Positions 32,834-44,933 are shown, numbered from the stretch's first letter. The stretch: DNA of 64,000 nt from Endomychus coccineus (GCA_958510875.1 OY294070.1:21071631-21135630), one strand, 5' to 3'. Translations and numbers: made by a program. The notes: generated from the sequence alone by a model not told the origin.

Positions 32834-35047
32834 TACAACGTGATTTACGTAGGCCGTGCATTAGAAGTTTTTCAACTTGCAGTTGGACTAAAAACTTGAA
32901 ATTTGGTATGCTGTCATAATTGATCATGTGCGTTCTACCTCAAATGTTTTTAGTCCTACAATTATACAGGCTATGCCAAAAGTCGGTACCAACTTTTTTA
33001 TTTTAAATGGAAACCTAATGTTTTTTTGTCATGGTTCGATTGGCCTTCTGATTATGACTTTAGACAACCTGAGTTATGTTTACTTATCTATCACAGTTTT
33101 TGAGATATGTCCATTTTTCTGAAAAAAATTACGGCTGTAGTAGTTTACGAAAACACGTGTAGCCCGCAAACTGTTCAAAATTAGGAAACCAAATTTATGG
33201 AGCAGTTAGCTGGTAGTCCAGGCTAACACCTGATGTCCCATCGACGGTCCCATTTTGTACCATATGGGCGCAGGCGATTTTTGAATGTGGCAATATAAAA
33301 TTGTCAAAAACTCAATTTTTTCAAATGGCACCTACCATTTTTTTTTAACCATTCGAAAGAAAATTGAATTTTAGAATGAGTTATTTCAGCATTCCCTATA
33401 CCCAAGTTCCACCTCTATCGAGTTATTCTATAAAAATCAAGAAATGCCTTATCCTGCCGAATGCTTTTGTGTTTATTCAAGTATGCCATGAAAACGAAAA
33501 ACAACTGTAATGTTGTAAACACAGTAATGTGGTAAACACAGTTCGTGTATTGTGCGGTGGTGCCCCATCCATCTGGTACCATGAACGTGCAGCTCTAGCT
33601 GTGGCAAATTGTCAAGAAATGTTTCTATTACGTTTCGAAGAATTTCTACATATCTGTCACCATTCAGATTTTCATCGTACATAAAGTAACGTACCTCTTG
33701 GTTCATTACCAAACAAAACACATGTATTCGAAATTGTACATGATTTTCAACTTCGAACACCATATGTGGATTTTCAGAAGCCCAAAAATGTCGATTGCGC
33801 CTATTGTAAACTCCCTGCTGACAAAACTTTGCCTCATCAGTCCAAATTATGTTGTCTAAGAATCCGGCGTGCTCTTGTATTTTGAGTAATAAGTCCTCGC
33901 AAAAGTTTACTCTACGGGGAAAGTCACCTGGGTGTAATTTTTGCAATCGTATAAATTTGAAAGGAGCTTATGGCGGTGTAAAATGGTTTGTATTGCAGAG
34001 TATGAAAATCCCAATTCCAAAGACGCCGTTCGTATTGAGGCTTGAGGATATGCTTGAAAATATCCGAAAATGGTAATTTGATTATCGTCATTGCCAGTTA
34101 GTGGTTTGAGTCTCGTAACGGGTCTAGATACCTTCCCAAAATGTATAAAATTAGTTTTCAATCGTGAGAACTTGCCCCATGTCATCCTCGGTAAGTTTGG
34201 ATATTTCAAATTAAACTCTCGGACAGTTCGCTGCACAATTTTTTGACACATGCCGTGGATAACAAACAAGTCAAACACAACTTCGTTTGTATAATTTTCC
34301 ATATTCCAATCAATTTTATTTAAGAATTAGCACGACTCGTTTTTACTTTGACAGAATAGCACCTTCTTGTTTACAGTTGTTTTTTGTTTTCATGGCATAC
34401 TTGAATAAACACAAAAGCATTCGGCAGGATAAGGCATTTCTTGATTTTTATTGAATAACTCGATAGAGGTGGAACTTGGGTATAGGGAATGTTGAAATAA
34501 CTCATCCTAAAATTCAATTTTCTTTCGAATGGTTGAAAAAAAAATGGTAGGTGCCTTTGAAAAAATTGAGTTTTTGACAATTTTATATTGCGACATTCAA
34601 AAATCGCCTGATCCCATATGGTACAAAATGGGACCGTCGATGGGACATCAGGTGTTAGCCTGGACTACCAGCTAACTGCTCCATAAATTTGGTTTCCTAA
34701 TTTTGAACAGTTTGCGGGCTACACGTGTTTTCGTAAACTACTACAGCCGTAATTTTTTTCAGAAAAATGGACATATCTCAAAAACTGTGATAGATAAGTA
34801 AACATAACTTAGGTTGTCTGAAGTCATAATCAGAAGGCCAATCGAACCATGACAAAAAAACATTAGGTTTCCATTCAAAATAAGAAAGTTGGTACCAACT
34901 TTTGGCATACCCTGTATAATTGTAGGACTAAACACATTTGAGGTAGAACGCACATGATCAATTATGACAGCATACCAAATTTCAAGTTTCTAGTCCAACT
35001 GCAAGTTGAAAAACTTCTAATGCACGGCCTACGTAAATCACGTTGTA
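32834..35047 (-). mobile_element. Tc1/mariner-like element with 677-bp terminal inverted repeats
   Basis: The ends are TACAACGTGATTTACGTAGG and its complement, flanked on both sides by TA (32832-32833 and 35048-35049), the target duplication of Tc1/mariner elements. The inverted arms run 32834-33510 and 34371-35047, 677 bp each, with only a few mismatches by eye. The 860-bp centre holds a truncated transposase on the minus strand. High arm identity implies recent insertion or gene conversion. Confidence 0.92.
33511..34302 (-). pseudogene. truncated DUF4817-type transposase
   Basis: The N-terminal helix-turn-helix begins MENYTNEVVFDLFVIHGMC at 34302, followed by FNLKYPNLPRM and QASIRTASLELGFSYSAIQ. 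After a frame change the catalytic part reads LHPGDFPRRVNFCEDLLL, then FLDNIIWTDEAKF (first aspartate), HFWASENPHMV and NLNGDRYVEIL. The next frame change hides WYQMDGAPPHNT (second aspartate). The right-hand arm of the inverted repeat starts directly after this, so the last catalytic residue and the WPPRSPDLSP region are missing. The protein cannot be active. Confidence 0.88.
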
Positions 35048-35164
35048 TACATTCAAATCAGTTATTAATATTCAGAAAAGGAAAGATATGTTTAGAAATC
35101 CCCACAGAGAACATCTGAACTAGAGTTCACTTTTGTAAGATGTAACTATTTTCATTTGAACTAT

Positions 35165-35284
35165 GCCGGGTAGTTTTGACGCCGGGTCGTTTATTGCCGG
35201 ATCGTTTTGAAGCCGAATCTTTTTGAGCCCATATCGATTTGACGCCGTGTCGTCTTGACACCAAATCGTTCTGGCGCCAAATTG
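35165..35284. repeat. 16-bp degenerate minisatellite, about 7.5 copies
   Basis: The units are variants of GCCGGGTCGTTTTGAC. Seven successive copies start at GCC or ACC about every 15-17 bp and end with CAAATTG. Copies diverge by 2-6 bases. The array has CpGs in an AT-rich region and no reading frame is preserved. Confidence 0.85.
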
Positions 35285-37680
35285 TAATATAATTTTCACG
35301 AGAGGATAGAAAGGATTAAATCATCTCAATCTCATCCGCACAAAACCGTGATTTAGATACCAGAGGAATAGGAATTAATCATCCTGACTAAACCATTGAA
35401 CCATACCATTTTGGATATCTATTTTTTGTTGAAAAACTGTTGATTCATGTTATCGGAACATATATCCTATGTAATATGCTACACGTTTTTCGATGATTTA
35501 AAAAAAGACAAAAATTTGGTTCCTTTCACAATTTTTTTAAAATTTTTTTTAATTCACTCTTTGTCGTTATAAGAAAGACTGGCTTTAATGATAAGGTCTT
35601 CCTAGTTCAGATCGATCACTAGCGGCACCAACTCATAGTTCCAGACAGCTGTTTCGTTCTTGTTATAGAGCTCATCAGTGGAAGGATCAAGTTTGCAACG
35701 TTACTGAACAATCCCTGTTGAAAATAACTGGCCCACAACATGGTGAAAAGACTAAAAGTATCTCACGTCATCTATGGATGTATGTACCACTAAGAAATCG
35801 TCAGACTACCTTAGTGTGCCAGATAACGAAACCGAACCAAACCAATGTAAGAAGAAGTTCCTGAAGAATGGAACAAGGAATGATTCATTTGATCAAATCT
35901 ATATGGTGGATGACGAACCAATTCGTAGCGCAATTCATGCACTTTTTTTGCCAAATACGGCCGATGGATTTTATCGACGTTGTAACCTCAATTAGACAAC
36001 CAGAACGTTCGACGACCACAACAAAAATCAGTAAACCACTTGTGAATCGTTCCAATCGATGGTGAAGAGTCCCCATAATGTTTAAGAGGCGATGCTTTGG
36101 GTTGCTTAATGATTTTTTCATGCAAGAAATAATGTTCAATGAAGACGCGGAATTAACTTGTTCCATGTGTACAAAAAGCTTGTTGTTGCTTGCTGCTGAA
36201 TGACATATCATTCTGGAAATTCTAATGCGTGCTAGCTAATAACGGTACATCCCAAATGTCATATGAAATTGTTGATTGAGGCGCCATCCGTTGTATTTTT
36301 CAGGTACTTCTCACACTGCCCTCGTACTCATTTATCTGATGTTGGCTTCTGCCAGATGATGATAAGTCTCTCTATTCCAGATCAATCAGTATCCTCAAGA
36401 ACCTATTGTTCTGCTCTCGTCATAGAGCTCATCACCTCCATTTTTTTTCCAAATGTTTCGCAGTCACATCTCGAATAGATGAGTTTGCGAGGTAAACCAA
36501 TGATAAGAACATTTAATATTTTGAAATATAGTTCGTGAGTAATGCAGTTTTAATACTAAGCGAACGGATAATATACATGTTCCCCTAACCGATTGAATTA
36601 AGGAAAAGATCTTATCTTCAAGAATAATACAAATATATCGTTATATCGCCTGCGTTTTATTCGATATTCGTATTGTAATTTAGAGTAAATTATGGCTCTA
36701 CGAGACTATAAATTCTGGTGTTGGCATAAAAATTATTCCATGAACTTAGCTATTATTTTGAAATTGAGCTGCCTTGTAAGTGAAGTGGAACGGGTGAATA
36801 ATTTAGTGGCCTTGGTAAATATACAAGGTCCAACCATGAAAGTTGTGTGAAACTCAACATCTCACCCGGTTTTGGATTAACAGACGGAAAGATTCAGTTT
36901 CTTCCTGCCGTATCACTTAATGGATAAACCCAATAAACTGTTCACTTGAATATGTACAGTTTCGTCCGCTTCTGATTCAAGGTTTACCAGCCTCCCTTCC
37001 TAAGCAAAATATATAAAATGTAATTTGACAACGCTGTTTAAATAATCAAAACGCAACCATGCAACGATACATTCATTTAGATAAGATCCTAACATCCGAT
37101 TGCTGCGTGCAAATAGTTTCGCAAAACGGCGTTGGCAAGTAATGGTTTTTAACAATTATTTGTTATTGAAAACTATCCAAGTTGAACCTAGTTTTGTGTA
37201 AATGATTTGTTCGTGAATTCTATACATTCTATTTAAATTCATCAAATTTGTATCAGTACTTCTGGATCAATCTGACATTAAACTCATTTTTCCATAAGAG
37301 ATAATATTAATTTTACGAAATTTATTTCATTCATAAGCTTTATTGTATCTACCCTAGCCCTCTGAAATTTTATGTGAATATCTATTATATATTTCTTCAA
37401 CGAATTACAAAATTTGGTGTGATATGTATCAGTAATAAAATCTCTGATGAACAACCTTGAGAGAATAACTAACCATTTGGTCCGACTTACATACTCTTAA
37501 GTTTAGCATCCAGAAATAAACTTGCAAATAATATACTAAACTAGAATTGCCACTGGGAGATTTTACTCGATCCAAAAATGAACTTACAATTGAACTACTA
37601 ACCTGAAATTTAAAGTGCTATACTTCCCTGGCTAACCCAAGTGAATTACGTTGGTTATTAGAGCAGTCCATGCCTTCAAG
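35285..37680. other. unassigned sequence
   Basis: Two segments, 35640-35690 and 36390-36440, share TTGTTCTGCTC/TTCGTTCTTGT followed by TATAGAGCTCATCA, perhaps decayed copies of one retrotransposon end. Overlapping frames at 35774-36211 have no recognised domain. I see no exon or intact element. Confidence 0.3.
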
Positions 37681-38570
37681 GTTTTTTTTTATACTTTGAC
37701 CACATGAGATGGATACCTATAATGTTCAAAGATCATCGTGTGAGCCAGCAGTGGAAAGTAGGGAGAGGAGATAGGCATTCGTATTTCTCTTGGAGGTTTG
37801 AAGGTTATAGGTTATAGGAAAGACCTCACTATGTCAAAAGTTCCACAACTTCGCTGTTCGATGAAAAAATTGGGTCTGGTATGACGAAGTTCGGCAGGTC
37901 TCGAAATTGACAGTAAAGTGGTGACTAGTTCGAGCTCGTCTAGTCCGCTTATTTGGAAACTTCCGTGGTGGTACAACAGACGAGATTTCTGACGAACACC
38001 GACCATGGAAGTATCTATAAATATGGGAGAGATCTCCCACCTTTCTACGATCTTCCAGAGAGGTCAAAGAACTCGTTAGTGTGACATCATCAATCAAACG
38101 GGTAGCTCTCTTCAAGATAGAATCCACCAGTTTCAGCGTATGTTTGGGAGTCAAACTTCAAGCATGTGAACAGTATTCCAGGTCAGGTAGAAATTGGGTT
38201 GATTAATTAGTTTTTAAGTGTTACTTAGAATGTAACATTGTGTTTAATAAAGATGTTGTTGGAAACATTCTATAAATTCTAACCCAGGGATCCCCATTGA
38301 ACCTGATGAATAATAAGACCCTATTTTTGCCACTACCAGGGCCGTCCTGCAAAAGCTACTGGGATGTAAAGTAGCTCTTGGCACGGAATAGAAAACCAAG
38401 TTTATGTGAAGCGGTTTTTGCGATGGACCTTACATGATCATCCCATGAGACGGTGCTGTTGGTGAAGCATAGATATAGATATAGAAAACTTTATAGGAAT
38501 AGTTGCACCTGACATCATCATATTAGGGATTGTGGGATCCGATTTCCTGGAGATTGGATATTCGAAAAGG
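37681..38570 (-). pseudogene. family X reverse transcriptase C-terminal copy, interrupted
   Basis: The frame 38154-37834 reads PKHTLKLVDSILKRATRLID and then GDLSHIYRYFHGRCSSEIS and FFHRTAKLWN, the C-terminal tail of the family. Positions 38345-38570 continue upstream (TTPLxxS... SQKLGFLFRAK-type residues) after a 170-bp interruption at 38185-38345 that holds an unrelated AT-rich piece with AATAAAG. The nearest relatives are at 40.9 and 16.9 kb. Confidence 0.75.
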
Positions 38571-38996
38571 AGTTGAATCGTACGCCTTATTGTTTTCAAA
38601 ATGAAGGAACAAACTTGACCACGACTTAGCTCTAGTTAATAATTCTCATACAATTGAATAAACTAGTAAAACTACGACATATTTATCGATTTCATCTATT
38701 ATTAGAATATGACGTTGGTGCTGGAATATTGATGGCAGCTTTGTTGTCCTAACGTGCCTCAAGTTGCATGAACTTGATTTTCTTAATTGAGCGTGATGAC
38801 GGAAAACAATTTATTACCACACTGATGTCGCGTATTAATCACTCGAGTAATTTTTTTAATATTCGTTGACACGCGTTCAAGTGATGACTGCATCACTTAA
38901 AGCTAAATTATAAAATCAATATTGCTGCATTGGTCAATCAAATATAGTACCAATACATTAGAGAAGTATCTATCATCATCTAATTCAATAATTTAT
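38571..38996. other. unassigned sequence
   Basis: No frame or repeat is supported in this 426-bp AT-rich interval. Confidence 0.4.
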
Positions 38997-39700
38997 CTAT
39001 GGAAATGGAGAATACTTCGTCCCGTAACGCAAAATGATGTCAATACCAAACACCTCCATCATAGACATAACTTTTGTCAGTGAGAGCGTATGTCTTCGAG
39101 TTACGTCATAGCATGTCAGTGATAACCAGGCCATCATCGTCGAAATATGTCTTTTTTTACAGTGCTCATGTTCTTTCATACGACTAGCTACTGTACGACC
39201 TGTTTCACCAATGTAGACTTGATCGCAGAATAGGGAATGCTATGAACTTCCATAGTTTTGGAAGTGTGCAAAACTGAGTAGTAATATTATGCTTCTTAAG
39301 GATTTTGGAAATTCGACAAACCTCTTTTTCGTCAATAAAAGAGGGTTGCACCAATATTCAAAGGGAGAAAACTAAGGGTTTTCTTATTCATATCATTACA
39401 AACATTTTCCGCTAGGTCGCTAGGTACAATCAAAAATTTCCCAACCAATTCGTGGATTGACTCCACAATCAGCAATATTTTTAATTATAACTGATGATAA
39501 CTCATCTATACCAAAACTGGTTTTATTTTTCAAATACCAGATTGAATCTATCACATCCTAGGAAGTAGTATACCATACTAATACAGTCACCTCTACACCT
39601 ATGGTAGATGAGGCTGAGTGAAAGTAAGTAAGCATATGATTTCATCCATTCTTTGCTACATATTTCAGAAATCATTTCCATATTCGAGCTAAGATTGAAT
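38997..39700 (-). pseudogene. Penelope-like element fragment with GIY-YIG endonuclease
   Basis: The minus strand reads KEVCRISKILKKHNITTQF and CTLPKLWKFIAFP (the linker after RT), and after a frameshift CDQVYIGETGRTVASRMKEH followed by EHCKKRH. The motif VYIGETGR with a downstream arginine and glutamate-histidine is the GIY-YIG core of Penelope-like elements. The N-terminal YSIPC part is altered. Upstream, at 39700-39480, only poor traces of RT are left. It is broken by at least two frameshifts. Confidence 0.75.
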
Positions 39701-40794
39701 ACAATCAAAGATGCGACATTTCACAATGAAGCTGCAATTTGTGAAAGATTATAATAGAAATTGCGTTTATTGTTCAAGTGGACAAGTCCATTTATTTTCC
39801 TTCAAACTCGAGCACAGTTTAAAATATTCACAATGGCGGACACTTCATTTGGTAAAGTGTGTTTCCATGCTTTTTTCCCAACAATGGGTTCAAATAATAC
39901 GTTACTCGTGCTTATCGATGGTAGCGCCCGTCAACAGAATTATTTTTACATAATTCCAACACGAAAGTGACGAATAATGTCGTTTATCCTATAAATTGAA
40001 AGATGTTTGCCGATAAATTGAGATCCTTTTTTCGGAACCTTTAGAATGGAAGATTCTGTTCTTCGAATTTATCATGCTATTCATGTATTCATAAAAAGTT
40101 ATATCCCTAAAGTAATATACCCACAAAAACAATATTAAACTTCTTGTGTGGTTTGAAGTAAAATTGCGTTTGTTTTATGTTCGAGGAAAAGATTGCTTAT
40201 GGCAAATTTGAAAGTAAGTACTTCAAAATTAAATGTACCCAAAATCCTTATGTATAAAGATATGATTGAAAAATTCTTTGGAATCAATATACAGGATCCG
40301 ACTTTAAATAAGCTCCATATAGGGAAAACACATTTGTAGAAGTTTTAACATTCCAGTTTCCTAAATTAAAATGTGACTGCAAAACCACGGAGAAAGAGCC
40401 ATTTTTACACATATTACATCTAGTTTGCATTTAAAATTTTATAGAATTGAAGTTTGGCTCTCACAATCTATATTTTCAGATATGCACTACATGTTTCAGG
40501 GTCTACATTACCCATTTTCAAGTATATTATAATGGTTATAGTAAAAATTATATTTCTAATTGGCAATTCATTCATTATAAGTTTTTATATTTAAAATATA
40601 ACAATCTATTGTCAAAGTTAAATATGTGCATGGCAAAGTCAGTGTTCGCAAGTCATTTGATTGGATAATGATTTTGAATAATTTCTTACACAAATCTTCG
40701 CATTCGTGTGAAGATAATGGAATAAATTATTCAGTCTATTATCTTTATACAACTGAATAATATTCAATTTAATAACGTTTCTAAAAAAATGTTT
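39701..40794. other. unassigned AT-rich sequence
   Basis: Frames at 39711-39970 (+) overlap and have no known motif. The rest is simple AT-rich sequence. No repeats are evident. Confidence 0.35.
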
Positions 40795-40807
40795 ATTACT
40801 AAAAAAA

Positions 40808-40870
40808 CATTCATTCTCTGGGAATTGAACCCGAGTCTACTGAATGTGAACCTTTGGTTCATCGCCGTAT
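40808..40870 (-). repeat. possible tRNA-derived SINE remnant
   Basis: The minus strand reads ACTCGGGTTCAATTCCCAGAG, an excellent T-arm and RNA polymerase III B box (GGTTCAATTCC). It is preceded at the right distance by CGGCGATGAACCAAAGG, where a decayed A box could be. No full cloverleaf can be drawn with confidence. It adjoins the family X RT copy that begins at 40.9 kb. Confidence 0.35.
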
Positions 40871-40894
40871 ATTCAAGTTTTTCATCTTATTTCT

Positions 40895-41485
40895 ATATAC
40901 TTTGACTACACGAGAGGGAAACCTATAATGTTTGAAGCCATGTGAGCCAGCAGTGAAATGTAGGGAGAGAAGATAGGCATTCGTATTTTCCTTGAAGGTT
41001 TGGAGGTTGTAGTCATAATAGGGAAAAACCTCACTGGGTAATGAACACAAATTCGCTGTTTGATAAAAAAAGAAGTCTGGCAGGAAGAAGCACCAACCAT
41101 GAAAATATCTATAGAAAAGGGAGGGATCTCCCACCTTTCTACGATAATCTAGAGAGGACAAAGAACCCGTTAGTGTGACATCATCAATCAAACGAATAAC
41201 TCTCTTCTAGATAGAATCCAACAGCTTCAGCGGAACAGTATTCCAGGATAGGTTGAATCTGTGCTTTGTAGATTATGAGGAGCCGCTGGAATGTAAAGTA
41301 GCTCTTGGCACAGGATAGACAACCAAGTTTTTGGGAAGTAGTTTTCGCAATGGACCTCACATGATCGTCCAATGAGAGCATTGTCATGGAAGACTTCATA
41401 GGAATAGTTGTACCTGACATCATTATATTAGGGATTGTGGGATCCGTTGTTATTGTTGTTGAACGATTTTCTTGGAATTTGGGTG
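40895..41485 (-). pseudogene. family X reverse transcriptase C-terminal copy
   Basis: Minus-strand frames read DPTIPNIMMSGTTIPMKSSM, SLDDHVRSIAKTTSQKLGCL, RLLIIYKAQIQPILEYCS, and, after a shift, VTLTGSLSSLDYRRKVGDPS and LFYRYFHGWC. The order matches the copies at 16.8-18.0 and 37.7 kb. The segment between DHV and LGI is shortened and the frame changes several times. Confidence 0.78.
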
Positions 41486-41559
41486 GAAGCGGTTTCAAAT
41501 TAAAAAATTACGGTAAAACTCTTGAATCAATGTATTATTATCAAACATAAGCAAAATAT

Positions 41560-42560
41560 TTGGAAAAATTATTCATAGTAGGCTTGTTAGGTTTGTATAC
41601 TCTTTCAACATATTATCTGATACACAAAACGGATTCAGCAAAAACCAATCAGGGCGATTTACCATGCCTTAAGTAAAATTATAGATTCATTAAGCGTCAA
41701 CAAAACTACTACGTTAATGTGCCTTGACTTATCAAGAGCCTTTGTTTGTTATTGTAAACTAAAAAATTTTATTATGGAAGCTAGAAAAATATTGTATTAG
41801 AGGTACTGCTTTGAACCTGATTAAGTAATATCTAGATAATGGACGACAATATGTAGTTGAACATTACATTTTTGAAAGAAAATTAAAATCTCAAGCACAT
41901 ATAACCAATAACGGGGTTCCTCAGGGGTCTATAGTAGGACCTCTTCTTTATATCTATTTTATTTTATGGCTGTTTCTCGCGAAGATCCGGAAACATATAA
42001 GTTCCTCGATTTTCGATACATCGAATAATCTTGAATTGAATATAAAAAAAATGAGATTATGAATTTCAATTATTTCACAAGCGATAAAATAGAAGTAAAC
42101 TACACTTCCATAAATAATGATGGCAATCTTAAGATTGAAACTCTAGTATCTTCTCGGACAATCACCTTCTTTGGGGTAGAAATAGACCCTCGACTAGATT
42201 GAAAAAAACACGTAAATAGGGTGGTTGGAGATCTTTCCAGGCACTGTTTCGCTCTAAGAGGAATAATCTCCCAGGCAAATATTCAAACTGCTTTGGCGGT
42301 ATATTATGGTCACATACAATCGCGAATCTGCTATAGAATAATCTTTTGGAGGAATTTTGCCGAAGCCATCAGAATATTCAAACTTCAAAAACGTGCTATA
42401 ATATATATATTTTCAATATGCAACAGATAGAAAGCTGTAGACACCATTTTATCAACAACCAAATACCCTTTGCGGATTATAGATATACTTGAATCAGTTA
42501 TGTTCATCTTAAAAAACAAACCTATGTTGTTGCCATAGGCGTAGTTCAAGCACAAAGCTG
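41560..42560 (+). pseudogene. Jockey/CR1-like reverse transcriptase fragment
   Basis: On the plus strand: TTLMCLDLSRAFVCYCKL (motif A, with the second acidic context damaged), NNGVPQGSIVGPLLYIYF (motif B), TFFGVEIDPRLD and the thumb ALAVYYGHIQSRICYRIIFW followed by FKLQKRAI. The spacing of these blocks fits an RT palm and thumb over about 900 bp, but the YADD region is lost in a frame change near 41960. It has no near copy in this window. Confidence 0.75.
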
Positions 42561-43354
42561 GTGAATAAATATCATATGTTTAACACGCAGAAGAATCTGG
42601 AAGTCCTAGTATCGAACTTTGAAGAGCCCATTGTGTTGTCAATTTGAAGCTTCAACACAATGACATAGGGTATAATTCGACGTTCTTCCACGTCTTTATT
42701 TGTCTCTAGTCTTTTGCAATATTTTTTTGGTTACCACGTATGAGAGAAGTCGGTAATCTATGGATCACAGTTACTTTTTAACATTTAGTAACAAACGCAC
42801 AGATGTGGTTGAAAATTTCTTCTCAGTGCCACTCACTCAAATTTTAACTGCAGTCGATTTTCTTACTAACTTTGTGAAGAAAAAGACTTGCTGAGGAATT
42901 GATTCAACCCCGGACTGGGTGGAAGAAATGCTTCGCGTCGCTCTCACGAGCGGCGCTACTTATGACTTGCACGCTACCTATATTAAGTAGGTACTCTTGT
43001 GGAAATTTCTCCAATTGATCAAGAACTTTTTATATTTTATGTACTAAAATTGGAAATGGACGATGGAGATTTAGCAACCAGATCAGATTTAAAATTGACT
43101 GGATCTTTCCACTTTGAATCATGCCAGATCAACAACATCGATTTGAAAATCAAAATCATCAAATAACCGCATTCTTCAAAATATCTCATCAGACTTGTAT
43201 TTAGAAACATTTGAAACGAAATGGATAATTTTTTTGTCGTTATAGGATTCCGAATCGTTAATAATTATAAAGTCATATAATTTACATACTACCCGCTACC
43301 GCTTTAAATCGTAAAAAGTCGCTTGATGAACGAATTAAAATCGGTAATTTCGAA
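42561..43354. other. unassigned sequence
   Basis: No frame or repeat is supported. Sequence complexity is ordinary and AT-rich. Confidence 0.35.
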
Positions 43355-44105
43355 TTGATAGAAAAGTCATTACGACAACAAGTAAAATTGTATTCCATTC
43401 ATTTATCGAAATCACATTATCCTAGTATTGGACCTAAGTTTGCAATGAAAACTTTATTAATCAATATGATACTTTGTCTCCATTCTGTTAATCCAACAAA
43501 GATGCTAAAGACGTTGGAGTTGAAATTATCATATTCAAGTGATAAAATCGAATTAACTAACAAACTAGGTTAATGTAATGACGACGGAAGTAATGACTTC
43601 TATTGCATCTTGGAAACTATTCATTATCCTTTTCGTTGTTATACAGTAAGTATAAATGCTTATGAGGAAATTCAAATCACTGAACTTGTGGAGATTTTCT
43701 TATGGCAGTTGACAAGTTGCGTCCTTAGTTAGAAAAGGACAACCAAAATGCAGTTATTATAGATAACAAAACAAAAAGGCTATTTCATGAGTGATTAAAT
43801 AGATTTCATTAGAAAATTACTTAAAAGTTTTAACAAACTGTTTGAATATCGATGAAGAAATTTTATTAAACCACTTTTGTTCCTCATTTTATTTCTGGGC
43901 AAAGGAAAAAGGAAAGTCTTTTGAATCAGTTCCAAGTAATGTTATTGTAATCTGTTCAGAATTCAACGGAGATACATACGGGTTTCTTACTATCCTGTTA
44001 AGAAGTTATAAACCTATCATTCAAAAAAGACTAGAAAGGTTGACGAGAATGAACGAGTGCCAAGTTGGTTTTTTAAACACAAGCATTGTTCATTGTAACC
44101 GCTGA
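43355..44105 (+). other. two unidentified open frames, 72 and 87 codons
   Basis: Frames 43355-43573 (MIEKSLRQQVKLYSIHLSK...) and 43842-44105 (MNIDEEILLNHFCSSFYFW...) lie on the same strand 270 bp apart. Between them the sequence is AT-rich with stops. Both have protein-like composition (mixed charge, leucine-rich helices; the second contains VIVICSEFNGDTYGFLTILL). I recognise no domain. They could be two pieces of one decayed gene or transposon protein, or chance frames. Confidence 0.25.
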
Positions 44106-44289
44106 ATGACCTAGCAAGTTACTGTCACTTGCTTTAGACCTGGTAAGTACAGCTACCATTACGAACATTCATCATTCCCATAGTTTCCAATTTTGTGAAT
44201 TGCACTCCACTGTTGCCTGCTTAGACAATGATCACTTCTTCCCAATGAGATACACTGACTAAGGTATGCTGTGGCTTAGTGGAAGGATT

Positions 44290-44933
44290 AACCTAGGATC
44301 TCCATTGCTCAGTGTGATGGGCCTTTGGTGCCGCACCGAGGGGCTAATGGCAACCTTGCCCAAACGGAAATTGTACTGTTTACCAGGAAACGTGAGCTGG
44401 GCACACTACCGGAGATCATTTTCTCTGGCAAGCTTCTGATGCAACTCAAAGAGTCGCTGAAGTTTCTGGGACTAATCCTGAACTGACCTCGAGCGAATAC
44501 CTCAAATATCAAGTGAGGAAGGCCTCTGCGTTCTTTAGGGCGTGTAGGAGAGCTTTGAGGAGAACATGGTGATTACAGCCAAAGATTCTTCACTGGATCT
44601 GTGATCAGGCCTATGGTCACCTATTCTGGGGTCATGTGGTGGTCGGGGACAAGAACTGGTATGTCCAAGCGCCCCTTGGATAGACTGCAGCAGCATGCAT
44701 GCGTAGGTATATTGAATGGTATGAGGTCAGCTCCAACGAGGTCTCTTGAGGCTCTCACCGGATTACCACCTCTACACTTCTATTGTATGAAAGATGAAGC
44801 CATGAGAACGGTGTAAAGGTTAAAGGTCATAGGTCATTCGGCCAAAATGCACTACTCTCGTCGACACTCAACGATTTTGAGTGAAGCAATATGTAAATGC
44901 CCCCCCCAAAGGCAAAATAGCATTGTTCTAGCT
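44290..44933 (+). pseudogene. non-LTR retrotransposon RT thumb region, left part
   Basis: The plus strand reads TVLFTRKRELGTLPEIIFSG, LKESLKFLGLILN and, in frame 44601-44816, MIRPMVTYSGVMWWSGTRTG and THSLEALTGLPPL-like residues (ARSLEALTGLPPLHFY region). It is an R1/I-like RT end. The gene is cut by the 2.09-kb inverted-repeat element and resumes with RNase H at 47.03 kb. A C run lies at 44900-44907. Confidence 0.8.

Noticed and set aside
32928..33122. Identical 64-codon frames at 32928-33122 (+) and 34759-34953 (-).
   Set aside because: They are the same sequence read in the two inverted arms of the Tc1/mariner-like element, not genes.
33473..33560. The C-terminal residues of the 157-codon minus-strand frame (HVHGTRWMGHHRTIHEL and following).
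   Set aside because: They are a frame-shifted reading; the correct frame gives WYQMDGAPPHNT, and the final part lies in the inverted arm.
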